Below are positions 25,176-34,520 of a stretch of DNA of 64,000 bases, piece by piece. This DNA is from CAZQFV01 sp964592645 (GTDB taxonomy: Bacteria; Chloroflexota; Chloroflexia; DTKN01). The translations under genes were made by a program, and so were the position numbers. The notes beneath the pieces were generated by a model. It made no database searches and had not been told where the DNA came from. It worked only from the letters and a program-made list of their open reading frames with translations. The stretch spans positions 1 to 64,000 of the forward strand of contig CAZQFV010000004.1 of the NCBI GenBank assembly GCA_964592645.1, in the 5' to 3' direction. The first letter of the stretch is position 1; each line of letters opens with the position of its first letter.

Positions 25176-28100
25176 ATGCTTCGTCGCATTGCCCAGCGCA
25201 CCGGTCAACGCCTCGGCAGTATCGCGCTCACGCTGCTGGCCATCATCCTCCTGACCTCCTTTGGCCTGACCATGGCCGAGCGGGGCCGCCGGGGGCTGCC
25301 GTCCGAGGTGTGGAGCGCCATTGGGGACACGGTGCGCTGGGCCGGCGATTACCTGGTGAACCACCCCGCCGCCTACTACTGGCACAAGCAGGCCGTGGCC
25401 GCACCGACGCTGGTGCTGACCGTCCTGGGCCGCAGCGCCGGCCTGCTCCTGCTCTCCCTGGGCATCGCCGCAGTGCTTGGCGTGCCGCTGGGCATCGCCG
25501 CGGCCCTGAACCGGCGCAAGGGGGGAGGGACTTACGCGGTCCTGCTCTCGATCCTGGGCATGTCGACCCCCAGCTTCCTCCTGGCGATGCTCCTGTGGGT
25601 GATCAACATCTGGGTACACAGGACGTTCAACGCGGCCGTACTGCCGGCGGCCGGCTTCGGCTGGGACGCCCACATGGTGATGCCGGCCATCGTGCTGGCG
25701 GCCCGGCCCCTGGCGCAGGTGGCCCAGGTGACCTATGTCGCCATGACCGAGCAGTTGGACCAGGACTATGTGCGCACCGCCCGGGCCAAGGGACTGGCCC
25801 CCGCGGTGGTGCGCAACCGCCATGCTCTGCGCAACATCCTGATCCCCATCCTGACCACCCTGGGCACCTCCCTGCGCTTCTCGCTGGCCAGCCTGCCGGT
25901 GGTCGAATCGTTCTTCAACTGGCCGGGCGTCGGCTACACGCTGTTGGAGGCCATCTCCCTGGGCCAGGACACGTTGGTGACCGACCTGACCCTATCGCTG
26001 GGGCTCTTCTTCCTGGTGGTCAACCGCGTCTTGGAGCTGCTCTACCCGCTGCTGGATCCACGCCTGCGCAACGGGGACCGGGAGCAGCCGCTGCAGGAAC
26101 GCCGAGGCTGGCGGGAGCGGCTGCGCGATACGGCAGACGCCCTTGGCGAGTGGTGGGAAGATCTGCAGCGGCCCCTCCGCAAGCGGAAGGCGCACTTGCC
26201 ACCGTTGCCGGCCGGCCTGCGGGCGGGCGAACCGGATATCGGGCTGGCGTCCAGGCGTCTTCGCCCATTGCGCTGGCTCGCTCGGCACATCGCGGGCAAC
26301 CCGGCTTTCCTGGCCGGCGCCGTCCTGGTGGTGGCGTTGGTGCTCCTGGCGGCCTTTGGCAACCGCCTGACTCCGGCCAACCCCTACGCCATCAGCGGCA
26401 TCCGGATGATCGAGGGGCAGATCGCGTCCCCGCCGTTCAAGCCCTCCGCCACCTTCCCCTGGGGCAGCGATCATATCGGGCGCGACATCCAGGCCCTGGT
26501 GCTCTGGGGCGGCCGGCAGACGCTGACCCTGGCCTTTTTCGCCATGCTGGCCCGGGTGCTGGCCGGGGTGGTGCTGGGGCTGCTGGCCGGGTGGTGGCAG
26601 GGCAGTTGGCTCGACCGCCTGATCAACGGGGCGGTGGGCGTGTGGGCGGCCTTCCCGGCGACGCTGCTGGCCATGCTGCTCATCCAGGCCCTGGGCATCC
26701 AGCAGGGCATGAGCGTCTTTATCATCGCCCTGTGCATCGTCGGCTGGAGCGAGGTGGCGCAGTTCGTCCGCGCCCAGGTGATCGCCATCAAGCCGCAGCT
26801 ATTCATCGAGGCGGCCCGTGCGGTGGGCGCCCGGACGGGACAGATCCTGGTGCGCCACATCCTGCCCCACCTGGTGGCGCCGCTGCTGGTGATGGCCGCG
26901 CTGGAGATGGGCGGCACGCTGCTGTTGCTGTCCGAGCTGGGCTATCTCAACACCTTCCTGGGCGGCGGGTTCAAGGTCGAGCTGGCCAACGAACAGATCT
27001 CGGTCTTTTCCGACGTGCCGGAGTGGAGCGCCATGCTGGCCAACGTCCGCGTCTGGTGGCGCTCCTATCCGTGGATGGCCTGGTACCCCGGGCTGGCCTT
27101 TTTCCTGGCCATCGTCGCCTTCAACCTCTTTGGCGAAGGGCTGCGGCGGTTCCTGGAGAGCACCCGGGCCAACCTGAGCCGGCTGGTGAACCGCTATACG
27201 CTGGCGGCCCTGGCCGTCGTCGTCCTTGGGCTGTCCTGGGCGCTGCGCGGGGCGGCCCCCCTGGCGGTCTACCAGCCGGCGGCCCACGAGTTCGACGCCC
27301 AGCGAGCCATGGCCGATATCGCCGCGCTGGCGGCGCCCGAGTTCGGCGGGCGGGAGAGCGGGACACCCGGGGCACAGGCCGCCGCGGAGTATATCGCCGC
27401 GCGCATGCGCGAGATCGGGCTGCAGCCGGCCGGGCTGCGGGACGGCTACATCCAGGAGTGGGCCCACCCGCGGCCCCACCTGGCCGCCATGCCCCAACTA
27501 GAGATCCTGGACAACCAGGGGGCCGTGGCCGAGGCGCTGGTCTACCGCCAGGATTTCGTCGAATATTGCTTCGCGGGAAGCTCGGGGACGGGGGAAGGGG
27601 CAATCGTCGGCTTGGCCCTGGGGCCGGATCCCGGGACGGGCGGCGATCCCTACCTGCTGGCGAACCGCGATCTCCGCGGGCGGGTGGTCCTGCTGCGGGA
27701 GCGCGACATCGGCAGGCTGGGGCTCTCCGCGGCGGCCGGCGTGCTGCTGGTCAGCGATGATCCCGCGGCGATGAGAGAAAAGTACCTCTACCCCTGGCAG
27801 GGCTACTTCCCCAGCAGGTGGCGGCCGGTCCTGCTCATCACCCCGGCCGCCGCCGACCGCCTCCTGGCCTCGGCCGGGAGCAGCCTGGCCGAGCTGGACC
27901 GCCAGGCGGCGGCCCTGGGTCCGGGCGAGGCCGCCCAGACCGCGCCCGGCGCGCCGGTGCGGCTCGCGGCCTTGATCGAGGAACGGCTGGACGAGGTCTA
28001 TTATAACGTGGCCGGGTTCATCCCCGGCGCCGGCGCCCAAATGGGTTCCAAGGGCAAGGCCCTGGACAACCAGGTGATCATCGTCAGCGCCTATTACGAC

Positions 28101-28664
28101 GGCCTGGGCACGGGGCCCGACGGCACCCTCTACCCTGGGGCCAACGACAACGCCAGCGGGGTGGCGACGATGCTGGAGATGGCCCGCGCGCTGCAAGCGA
28201 GCCCCTTCCGCCCGGACAAGACGGTGGTCTTTGTCGCCTGGGCCGGCGGGGAGCGCACCGAAGAGTTCAGCGTAGCCAACATCATGGGGGCCAAGGCCGG
28301 GTTCAATTTGCTGACCGTCGAGGCGGTAATCGAGCTGAGCGGCCTGGGGGCAGGGAGCGGTTCCGGGCTGGCGCTGGGCCAGGGCAGCAGCTTCCGGCTG
28401 GTGCAGCTGTGGCAGGAGGCGGCCGGCCGGATGGGCGTCGCCACGACCACGCGCGGGCGGGACCCCCATTACGGGCTGCCTTCCGCCGGGCGGAGCTTTG
28501 GCGGGCGCTCGGCCCTGAGCATCTATGTCTCCTGGGATGGATCGGACATGAACGCGCATACCCCGGAGGACCGGGTGGAGACGATCGATCCACGGAAGCT
28601 GGAGCAGGCCGGCCGCGCCAGCCTGCTCGGGCTCTTTGTCCTGAGCCGGGAGGTAAACTATTGA
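25176..28664 (+). CDS. Triple fusion: DppB-like permease, DppC-like permease, M28 peptidase-like domain
   Basis: 1162 aa. Residues 1-310 are a DppB-type peptide permease (EAA loop DYVRTARAKGLAPAVV). Residues 310-365 are a charged cytoplasmic linker. Residues 366-670 are a DppC-type permease (GSDHIGRDIQALV, EAA loop EAARAVGARTGQILV). A further membrane helix (TLAALAVVVLGLSWAL) leads to an M28 aminopeptidase-like domain (about 700-1162) that should lie outside the membrane. That domain keeps GANDNASG and HTPEDR but has AYYDG for AHYD, GGER for the catalytic Glu pair and ELSGLG for the NLDMIG metal site, so it is probably not an active peptidase. One chain would supply both membrane halves of a peptide ABC importer. 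No frameshift is seen. The ribosome site (GGTGGA) is weak. Confidence 0.88.
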   Translation: MLRRIAQRTGQRLGSIALTLLAIILLTSFGLTMAERGRRGLPSEVWSAIGDTVRWAGDYLVNHPAAYYWHKQAVAAPTLVLTVLGRSAGLLLLSLGIAAVLGVPLGIAAALNRRKGGGTYAVLLSILGMSTPSFLLAMLLWVINIWVHRTFNAAVLPAAGFGWDAHMVMPAIVLAARPLAQVAQVTYVAMTEQLDQDYVRTARAKGLAPAVVRNRHALRNILIPILTTLGTSLRFSLASLPVVESFFNWPGVGYTLLEAISLGQDTLVTDLTLSLGLFFLVVNRVLELLYPLLDPRLRNGDREQPLQERRGWRERLRDTADALGEWWEDLQRPLRKRKAHLPPLPAGLRAGEPDIGLASRRLRPLRWLARHIAGNPAFLAGAVLVVALVLLAAFGNRLTPANPYAISGIRMIEGQIASPPFKPSATFPWGSDHIGRDIQALVLWGGRQTLTLAFFAMLARVLAGVVLGLLAGWWQGSWLDRLINGAVGVWAAFPATLLAMLLIQALGIQQGMSVFIIALCIVGWSEVAQFVRAQVIAIKPQLFIEAARAVGARTGQILVRHILPHLVAPLLVMAALEMGGTLLLLSELGYLNTFLGGGFKVELANEQISVFSDVPEWSAMLANVRVWWRSYPWMAWYPGLAFFLAIVAFNLFGEGLRRFLESTRANLSRLVNRYTLAALAVVVLGLSWALRGAAPLAVYQPAAHEFDAQRAMADIAALAAPEFGGRESGTPGAQAAAEYIAARMREIGLQPAGLRDGYIQEWAHPRPHLAAMPQLEILDNQGAVAEALVYRQDFVEYCFAGSSGTGEGAIVGLALGPDPGTGGDPYLLANRDLRGRVVLLRERDIGRLGLSAAAGVLLVSDDPAAMREKYLYPWQGYFPSRWRPVLLITPAAADRLLASAGSSLAELDRQAAALGPGEAAQTAPGAPVRLAALIEERLDEVYYNVAGFIPGAGAQMGSKGKALDNQVIIVSAYYDGLGTGPDGTLYPGANDNASGVATMLEMARALQASPFRPDKTVVFVAWAGGERTEEFSVANIMGAKAGFNLLTVEAVIELSGLGAGSGSGLALGQGSSFRLVQLWQEAAGRMGVATTTRGRDPHYGLPSAGRSFGGRSALSIYVSWDGSDMNAHTPEDRVETIDPRKLEQAGRASLLGLFVLSREVNY

Positions 28665-29209
28665 GCAACCTGCCCTCGGAAGAAGCCGTCGCCAGCTATG
28701 TGCAACGCGCCAAGCCCAGCCCGCGGAAGATGGCCCTGCGCCGCTGGCAGAACTGCCTTTCGCGGGCCGCCATCTTTCTGGTGCTGGCCGGCGCCTTTGG
28801 CTGCCTGATCGCGGTGATCCTGGGCGCCCCCCAGAGCTTCCTGGGGCAGTGGTGGATGAAGCCGCCGCGTTACCCCAACGCCACCCTGGTCCGCTACGCC
28901 GAGGGAGAGGTCTGCCTGATGCCGGCGCCGGCCGTCTACTGCTACGAGTGGTTCTACCGCACCCCCGACTCGGAAGGCCGGGTTCTGGACTATTACAGCA
29001 AGGCGAACTGGCCGCTGCACGCCGCCATCACCTTCGAGTGGCGCACGGGGAGGCGTTTTGGCAAAGCCTGGGTGGCCGAGCGCTGCCTGCACGTGATCAG
29101 CAGCGTCTCCTGCTACCAGATCATCGTCCACCCCTCCGGCGAGGGCGATACCGAGGTCTATATCCTCGAACGGGGTGCGATGGGCGATATCCCCGAGGCA
29201 GAGAAGTGA
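28661..29209 (+). CDS. Single-pass membrane protein of unknown function after the permease fusion
   Basis: 182 aa, not recognised. A basic cytoplasmic start, one helix (AAIFLVLAGAFGCLIAVILG, about residues 33-55), then about 125 exposed residues with five Cys and aromatic-rich stretches (VYCYEWFYRTPDSEGRVLDY). The TTG start overlaps the fusion gene's TGA and has GGGAGG eight bases upstream, so it is probably translated together with the fusion. It may be an accessory subunit of that transporter (inference from position only). Confidence 0.6.
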   Translation: MSNLPSEEAVASYVQRAKPSPRKMALRRWQNCLSRAAIFLVLAGAFGCLIAVILGAPQSFLGQWWMKPPRYPNATLVRYAEGEVCLMPAPAVYCYEWFYRTPDSEGRVLDYYSKANWPLHAAITFEWRTGRRFGKAWVAERCLHVISSVSCYQIIVHPSGEGDTEVYILERGAMGDIPEAEK

Positions 29210-29283
29210 CCCTCCAGGAACACAACAAATGTTGCTTGACAGCGCCGCGGCGTTCGTATACATTGGGTGCGCTGGCCGACAAT

Positions 29284-29312
29284 TTGACATTCATGGCACT
29301 CGGCAGTATACT
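29284..29312 (+). promoter_or_regulatory. Promoter of the peptide ABC transporter operon
   Basis: TTGACA, a 17-base spacer, TATACT: perfect -35 and spacing, one mismatch in -10. A second TTGACA at 29236 with TACATT 17 bases on may be an alternative start. The ATG of the first ATPase lies 63 bases downstream. Confidence 0.65.
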
Positions 29313-29375
29313 ATCTGCATTCAAAATGCGCCTGGCGATTGGCTCTAATCACCGAAAGCAGGAGTGAGAAGTGCT

Positions 29376-30362
29376 ATGGGACCCTTGATGCAGGTCAAGA
29401 ACCTGAAAACTCGCTTCTACACCCAGGATGGGGTCGTCCACGCCGTCAACGGGATCAGCTATGCCATGGAGGAGGGCGAAGCCCTGGGAGTGGTCGGCGA
29501 GAGCGGCTGCGGCAAGAGCGTCCACGCCCTCTCCATCATGCGCCTCATCCCCAGCCCGCCGGGCAAGATCACCGATGGCGAGGTCATCTTTGACGGCCGC
29601 GAGCTGCTCTCCCTCCCCGAAAGCGAGATGCGCCACATCCGCGGCGCAGATATCGCCATGGTCTTCCAGGACCCCATGACCTCCTTCAACCCGGTCTACA
29701 CGATCGGGTTTCAGATCATGGAGGCCCTGAAGCTGCATCAAGGGATGAATAACAAGCAGGCCCGGGAGCGGACAATCGAACTGCTGACCCTGGTCAACAT
29801 CCCCGAGGCCAAGACGCGGGTGGACGACTATCCCCACCAGTTCTCCGGCGGGATGCGTCAGCGGGCGATGATTGCCATGGGGCTGTCTTGCAACCCCAAG
29901 CTGCTGATCGCCGACGAGCCGACCACCTCGCTGGACGTGACCATCCAGGCGCAGATCGTCGACCTGGTCCGGGAGCTGCAGGAGAAGCTGGGGATGGCGG
30001 TGATGTGGATCACCCACGACCTGGGGGTGGTGGCCGGCCTGGCCAAGACGGTCAACGTGATGTACGCCGGCCTGATCATCGAGCGCGGGCCGATCAAGGA
30101 AATCTATAAGCGCACCCGCCATCCCTACACCATCGGACTCCTCGGGTCCCTCCCCCGCCTGGACGAGGCCCCGGGCACCAAGCTCATCTCCATCCCCGGA
30201 GCGCCGCCCGACCTGATCGACATGCCCACGGGCTGCCCCTTTGCGCCCCGCTGCCCCTATGTCGTCGATCAATGCCAGGAGGCCGTCCCCCCGCTGGAAA
30301 AGTGCGACGGGGACAACCACACCGTGGCCTGCTGGCGCTGGCAATTCGTTGCGGAGAGATAA
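29376..30362 (+). CDS. Peptide ABC transporter ATPase (OppD/DppD type)
   Basis: 328 aa. Walker A GESGCGKS, Q-loop VFQDPMTSFNP, signature FSGGMRQR, Walker B LLIADEPTTSLD and the switch His in WITHDLGVV are all intact. The C-terminal oligopeptide-transporter domain carries the usual Cys set (GCPFAPRCPYVVDQC ... HTVACW). It hydrolyses ATP to drive peptide import with its partner, which starts four bases after its stop. ATG 29376 is chosen; a GTG 12 bases earlier abuts the GGAG and is unlikely. Confidence 0.93.
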   Translation: MGPLMQVKNLKTRFYTQDGVVHAVNGISYAMEEGEALGVVGESGCGKSVHALSIMRLIPSPPGKITDGEVIFDGRELLSLPESEMRHIRGADIAMVFQDPMTSFNPVYTIGFQIMEALKLHQGMNNKQARERTIELLTLVNIPEAKTRVDDYPHQFSGGMRQRAMIAMGLSCNPKLLIADEPTTSLDVTIQAQIVDLVRELQEKLGMAVMWITHDLGVVAGLAKTVNVMYAGLIIERGPIKEIYKRTRHPYTIGLLGSLPRLDEAPGTKLISIPGAPPDLIDMPTGCPFAPRCPYVVDQCQEAVPPLEKCDGDNHTVACWRWQFVAER

Positions 30363-30366
30363 GACC

Positions 30367-31362
30367 ATGGCGACTGCGCAGAAACCGCTGATCCGGGTGC
30401 AACACCTGAAAAAGTACTTCCCGATCACACGTGGCTTTCTCATCCAGCGGCACATCGGCGACGTCAAGGCCGTCGACGATGTCAGCTTCGACGTCTACCG
30501 GGGCGAAACCCTCGGGCTGGTCGGCGAGACCGGCTGCGGCAAGACGACGACCGGGCGCACCGTGATGCGCCTGTACGAGCCCACTGCCGGCCAGGTCTTT
30601 TTCGAGGATGTGGAGTTGACCCGCCTGCGGGGCAGCGCCCTGCGGCACATGCGCCGGCGCATGCAGATCATCTTCCAGGACCCCTACGCCTCGCTGAACC
30701 CGCGCATGACGGTTGGCGGCATCGTCGGCGAGCCGCTGGAAGTCCACGGCATTGCCACCGGGAAGGAAAAGGCCGAGCGCATCCAGGAGCTGTTGCAGAT
30801 CGTCGGCCTGAACCCCTACTTTATCAACCGCTTCCCGCACGAGTTCTCCGGCGGCCAGCGCCAGCGCATCGGCATCGCCCGCGCCCTGGCCCTCAACCCC
30901 GACCTGATCGTCTGCGACGAGCCCATCTCCTCTCTGGATGTCTCCATCCAGGCCCAGGTGGTCAATCTGCTGGAGGAGCTGCAAGAACGTCTGGGGCTAA
31001 CCTACCTCTTTATCGCCCACGACCTGTCGATGGTCCGACACATCAGCGACCGCATGGCGGTGATGTACCTGGGCAAGATCGTCGAGCTGGCCGACCGAGA
31101 CGAGATCTATACCAACCCGTTGCACCCTTATACCAAGGCGCTGATGTCGGCCGTCCCGGTGCCCGACCCGGATGTGGAAGAGAAGCGCAAGCGCATCATC
31201 CTGGAGGGCGACATCCCCAGCCCGGCCCACCCACCCCCGGGCTGCCACTTTAGCACCCGCTGCCCGATAGCCAAGCCGATGTGCAAAGAGGTGGAACCGG
31301 AGTACCACGAGGTCAAGCCGGGACACTGGGTATCGTGCCATCCGGAGACAATCGGGGGCTAA
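30367..31362 (+). CDS. Peptide ABC transporter ATPase (OppF/DppF type)
   Basis: 331 aa. Walker A GETGCGKTT, FQDPYASLNPRMTV, signature FSGGQRQRIGIARAL, Walker B LIVCDEPISSLD, switch His in FIAHDLSMV. The C-terminal Cys-bearing extension PPGCHFSTRCPIAKPMC is typical of OppF/DppF. It pairs with the preceding ATPase. The ORF could open earlier, but ATG 30367 right after the previous stop is the natural start. Confidence 0.93.
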   Translation: MATAQKPLIRVQHLKKYFPITRGFLIQRHIGDVKAVDDVSFDVYRGETLGLVGETGCGKTTTGRTVMRLYEPTAGQVFFEDVELTRLRGSALRHMRRRMQIIFQDPYASLNPRMTVGGIVGEPLEVHGIATGKEKAERIQELLQIVGLNPYFINRFPHEFSGGQRQRIGIARALALNPDLIVCDEPISSLDVSIQAQVVNLLEELQERLGLTYLFIAHDLSMVRHISDRMAVMYLGKIVELADRDEIYTNPLHPYTKALMSAVPVPDPDVEEKRKRIILEGDIPSPAHPPPGCHFSTRCPIAKPMCKEVEPEYHEVKPGHWVSCHPETIGG

Positions 31363-31562
31363 TAGACGGATTGGGGCCACGGATAGAACCGCGAGAGCGG
31401 CCACCTGCTACTTGATACTCTCCACCCTGGGGGCCACACGCCCACCACGGTGACAATCCGGCGATTAGGTCGCCAACGAACATGGACCACAAGGAGGTGA
31501 TGCGCAAGCAACCTGGAGTTCCCCGTCTGTCGGTGTACAGAAGACTCTTTAGGAGGAGCAAG

Positions 31563-33392
31563 ATGTTCAAGAAACTGTCCCTGATCATCTCTGTGCTGCT
31601 GCTGGCCAGCATCGCGCTGACCGCCTGCGGCCCGACCGAGACCCAGGGCCCCGTGGCCCCGGTCCAGGTCACCGTCATCAAGGAAGGCACCCCTCAGGTC
31701 GTCTACGTGACCGTCCCGCCCGAGGTCAAGCCGACCGAGAAGCCGACCCGCCCCAACGTCCTGAACCTGAACTTTGGGCCGGGCGACGTCCCGACGCTTG
31801 ACCCGAACCTCGCTACCGACACCTCCTCGGTCCAGGTCGTGGACGAGCTGACCGTCGGGCTGACCCGCCTGCACGAGGAAACCCTGTTGATCCAGCCCGG
31901 CATGGCCGATTCGTGGACCGTCTCCGCAGACGGCCGGACCTACACCTTCAAGATCCATCCGGGCGTCCCCTGGGTGCGCTGGAACGGCAAGGAGGTCGAG
32001 CAGGTCAAGGACTGCGAGGGCAACGTCCGCACCGTCACGGCCTACGACTTTGAGTACGGCATCCTGCGCGCCGGCGCCCCGGAGACCGCTTCCGACTACG
32101 CCTACGTGCTCGGCGTCATCCAAGGCTGGAACGACTACAACACCGGGGCCGTCACCGACACCAGCACCGTGGGGGTCAAGGCCCTCGACGAAACCACCCT
32201 GGAAGTGACCTTTGTCGATCCCGCCGTCTACAATGTCAACATCATCGGCCTGTGGACGGCGCACGCCGTGCCGCGCTGGGTGATCGAGGGCGACGACTGC
32301 ACCGAGGCCCGCGGCGACCGCTGGACGGAGCCCGGCTTCAACCAGTCGTACGGCCCCTACGTGTTGAAGGAGTGGATCCACGACTCGACCCTCACCATCG
32401 TCAAGAACCCCTTCTGGCCCGGCCTGGACAGCGTGCCCGTGGCGCAGATCGACGAGATCCGCTGGGTGATGCTGGACGAATCGGCGGCCTTCGCCGAGTA
32501 TGAGGCCGGCAACCTGGATGCCACCGGCGTGCCCTCGCCCGACCTGGAGCGCGTCAAGACCGACCCGGTCCTGTCCAAGGAACTGGTCGTTGCCCCCGTC
32601 GGCTGCACCTACTACTACGGCTTCAACACCACCAAGCCGCCGGTGGACAACATCCACATGCGCCGCGCCCTCTCTATGGCCGTCGACCGCCAGGGGCTGA
32701 TCGATAACGTCCTCAAGGGCGGCCAGATCCCGGCGCAGTGGTTCTGCAACCCCGGTAGCTCGGCCTGCCCGACGATCGACAAGTACCCCGACCTGGGCGC
32801 CAAGAGCGACGCCGCCAAGGCCAAGGAAGAGCTGCAGGCCTACATGACCGAGATGGGCTACACCTCCGTAGACCAGATCCCCGAGGTCATCCTGATGTAC
32901 AACACCTCGGAAGGCCACAAGCGCATCGCCGAAGCCATCGCCGCGATGTGGCAGGAGACCCTGGGCATCAAGATCACGGTGACCAACCAGGAGTGGAAGG
33001 TCTACCTGAAGACGGTCAAGGGCGCCGACGCTCCGCCGGTCTGGCGCATGGGCTGGTGCCTGGACTACCCCGACGCCAACAACTGGACCTTTGAGGTCAT
33101 GCACGTGGGCGGCTCCGCCAACACCGATGACAACGGCGACGGCGTCTCCGACGGCGGCCTGATGTGGACGAACGCCACCTTCGAGCAGCTCCTCAAGCAG
33201 GCCCAGACCGAGACGGACCCGGCCAAGCGCCAGGACATGTACGCCCAGGCCGAGCAGATCCTGTGCTGGGAAGACGCGGCGATCATCCCGATCTACTTCT
33301 ACAGCCGCAACAGCGTGACCAAGCCCTACGTGAACCGCACCTTCTCCGTATCCGGCCACGAGGCTCTCGAGAAGTGGAGCCTGAAGCCCTAG
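31563..33392 (+). CDS. Peptide-binding lipoprotein (extracellular solute-binding protein family 5)
   Basis: 609 aa. A lipoprotein signal (MFKKLSLIISVLLLASIALTAC, lipobox LTAC, split after 20 for reading) is followed by a short flexible stretch and an SBP family 5 fold: DPNLATDTSSVQVVDELTVG at the entry, ADSWTVSADGRTYTFKI, then NPFWPGLDSVPVAQIDEIRW. It captures peptides outside the cell for the permeases that follow. AGGAGGA precedes ATG 31563; an earlier in-frame ATG at 31482 lies ahead of the signal peptide and is rejected. The 200-base gap before it (31363-31562) shows no clear promoter. Confidence 0.92.
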   Translation: MFKKLSLIISVLLLASIALTACGPTETQGPVAPVQVTVIKEGTPQVVYVTVPPEVKPTEKPTRPNVLNLNFGPGDVPTLDPNLATDTSSVQVVDELTVGLTRLHEETLLIQPGMADSWTVSADGRTYTFKIHPGVPWVRWNGKEVEQVKDCEGNVRTVTAYDFEYGILRAGAPETASDYAYVLGVIQGWNDYNTGAVTDTSTVGVKALDETTLEVTFVDPAVYNVNIIGLWTAHAVPRWVIEGDDCTEARGDRWTEPGFNQSYGPYVLKEWIHDSTLTIVKNPFWPGLDSVPVAQIDEIRWVMLDESAAFAEYEAGNLDATGVPSPDLERVKTDPVLSKELVVAPVGCTYYYGFNTTKPPVDNIHMRRALSMAVDRQGLIDNVLKGGQIPAQWFCNPGSSACPTIDKYPDLGAKSDAAKAKEELQAYMTEMGYTSVDQIPEVILMYNTSEGHKRIAEAIAAMWQETLGIKITVTNQEWKVYLKTVKGADAPPVWRMGWCLDYPDANNWTFEVMHVGGSANTDDNGDGVSDGGLMWTNATFEQLLKQAQTETDPAKRQDMYAQAEQILCWEDAAIIPIYFYSRNSVTKPYVNRTFSVSGHEALEKWSLKP

Positions 33393-33407
33393 TCGCAGAT
33401 CCACCGC

Positions 33408-33435
33408 GGGGCGGGGCCCCGGGGGGCCCCGCCCC
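33408..33435 (+). promoter_or_regulatory. Strong intercistronic hairpin between binding protein and permease
   Basis: Perfect 13-bp arms GGGGCGGGGCCCC/GGGGCCCCGCCCC with only two bases between them. No T run follows. Such hairpins after binding-protein genes commonly protect the upstream mRNA or cause partial termination, giving more binding protein than permease. Confidence 0.55.
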
Positions 33436-33455
33436 CTCCCCAGGGAGGTAGCCCT

Positions 33456-34511
33456 ATGGGTCGTTACATTGCCCGGCGTTTCCTGTGGATGTTGGTTGTC
33501 CTGTTCTTTCTCTCCGTCATCACCTTTGGGCTGATGCACGCCGTCCCCGGCGGCCCCTTTGACAAGGAAAAGACGCTGCCGCCGGAGATCATGAAAAACC
33601 TGAACGAGCGGTACCGACTCGACGATCCGCTCTGGAAGCAATACGTGTTGTACCTGTACGATGTCCTGGTCCCTCGGATCACGAACAAGCCGATGACCTC
33701 GCTCACCGAGAGCTACCTCTTTAACCTCAAGCTGGGGGAGGACTACTACTTCCGCTGGATGAACTTTGGTCCTTCCTTCTCTTCCCGCAGCCGGACGGTG
33801 AACGACATCATCCGCGACCAGTTGCCCGTTTCCTTCCAACTGGGCGTGCTGGCCATCCTGATGGCCGTCAGCATCGGCATGCCGCTGGGCGTCATCGCCG
33901 CCCTCCGGCAGAACACCCTGTGGGACTATCTCGGAATGAGCGTTGCCATCTTCGGAGTTTCGGTGCCCGTCATTGCTATGGGCCCGATCCTCGTGTGGAT
34001 ATTCGGGGTAGCACTGAAGTGGCTGCCGCCGACCGGGTGGGGAGCGAAACCGCCCTACTTCCTGCTCTTCATCCCTCGTGACCTGGGCTGGAACTTTTGG
34101 CGCCACGCTATCATGCCCACGGTAGCCCTGGGGCTGGTCAACTCGGCGATCATCGCCCGCCTGACGCGGGCCAGCCTGCTGCAGGTCATTCGCGAGGACT
34201 ATATCCGCACGGCGCGGGCCAAGGGGCTGGCCGAGCGGCTCGTCGTGGTGCGCCACGCCCTGCGCAACGCACTCATCCCGGTCGTGACGATCTTGGGGCC
34301 GATGTTCGCGGCTATCGTCACCGGCACCTTTGTAGCCGAGCAGATCTTTGGCATCCCCGGGCTGGGCAAGTACTTTATCACCAGCATCACCAACCGCGAC
34401 TACCCGGTGATCATGGGCACGACACTGCTCTACGGCATATTTCTCCTGTTCGCAAACTTGCTCGTGGACATCACCTACGCGTGGCTCGACCCGCGCATCC
34501 GCTACGAATGA
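33456..34511 (+). CDS. Peptide ABC transporter permease (OppB/DppB type)
   Basis: 351 aa, six predicted membrane helices. N-terminal helix FLWMLVVLFFLSVITFGLMH with the 'HAVPGGPF' family motif and an EAA loop REDYIRTARAKGLAERLV facing the ATPases. It forms half of the translocation path with the next gene. GGGAGG lies nine bases before the ATG. A longer exposed segment (about 60-110) between the first two helices is normal for OppB. Confidence 0.92.
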   Translation: MGRYIARRFLWMLVVLFFLSVITFGLMHAVPGGPFDKEKTLPPEIMKNLNERYRLDDPLWKQYVLYLYDVLVPRITNKPMTSLTESYLFNLKLGEDYYFRWMNFGPSFSSRSRTVNDIIRDQLPVSFQLGVLAILMAVSIGMPLGVIAALRQNTLWDYLGMSVAIFGVSVPVIAMGPILVWIFGVALKWLPPTGWGAKPPYFLLFIPRDLGWNFWRHAIMPTVALGLVNSAIIARLTRASLLQVIREDYIRTARAKGLAERLVVVRHALRNALIPVVTILGPMFAAIVTGTFVAEQIFGIPGLGKYFITSITNRDYPVIMGTTLLYGIFLLFANLLVDITYAWLDPRIRYE

Positions 34512-34520
34512 GGTGGAACG

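Noticed and set aside
25166..27760. Long alternative plus-strand frame (864 codons) overlapping the permease fusion
   Set aside because: It is a GC-driven shadow: Pro/Arg/Gly-rich, with no domain. The permease frame has clear transporter and peptidase motifs.
29388..29400. ATG 29388 as start of the first peptide ATPase
   Set aside because: Its ribosome-site spacing is poorer than that of ATG 29376, and the difference is only four residues.
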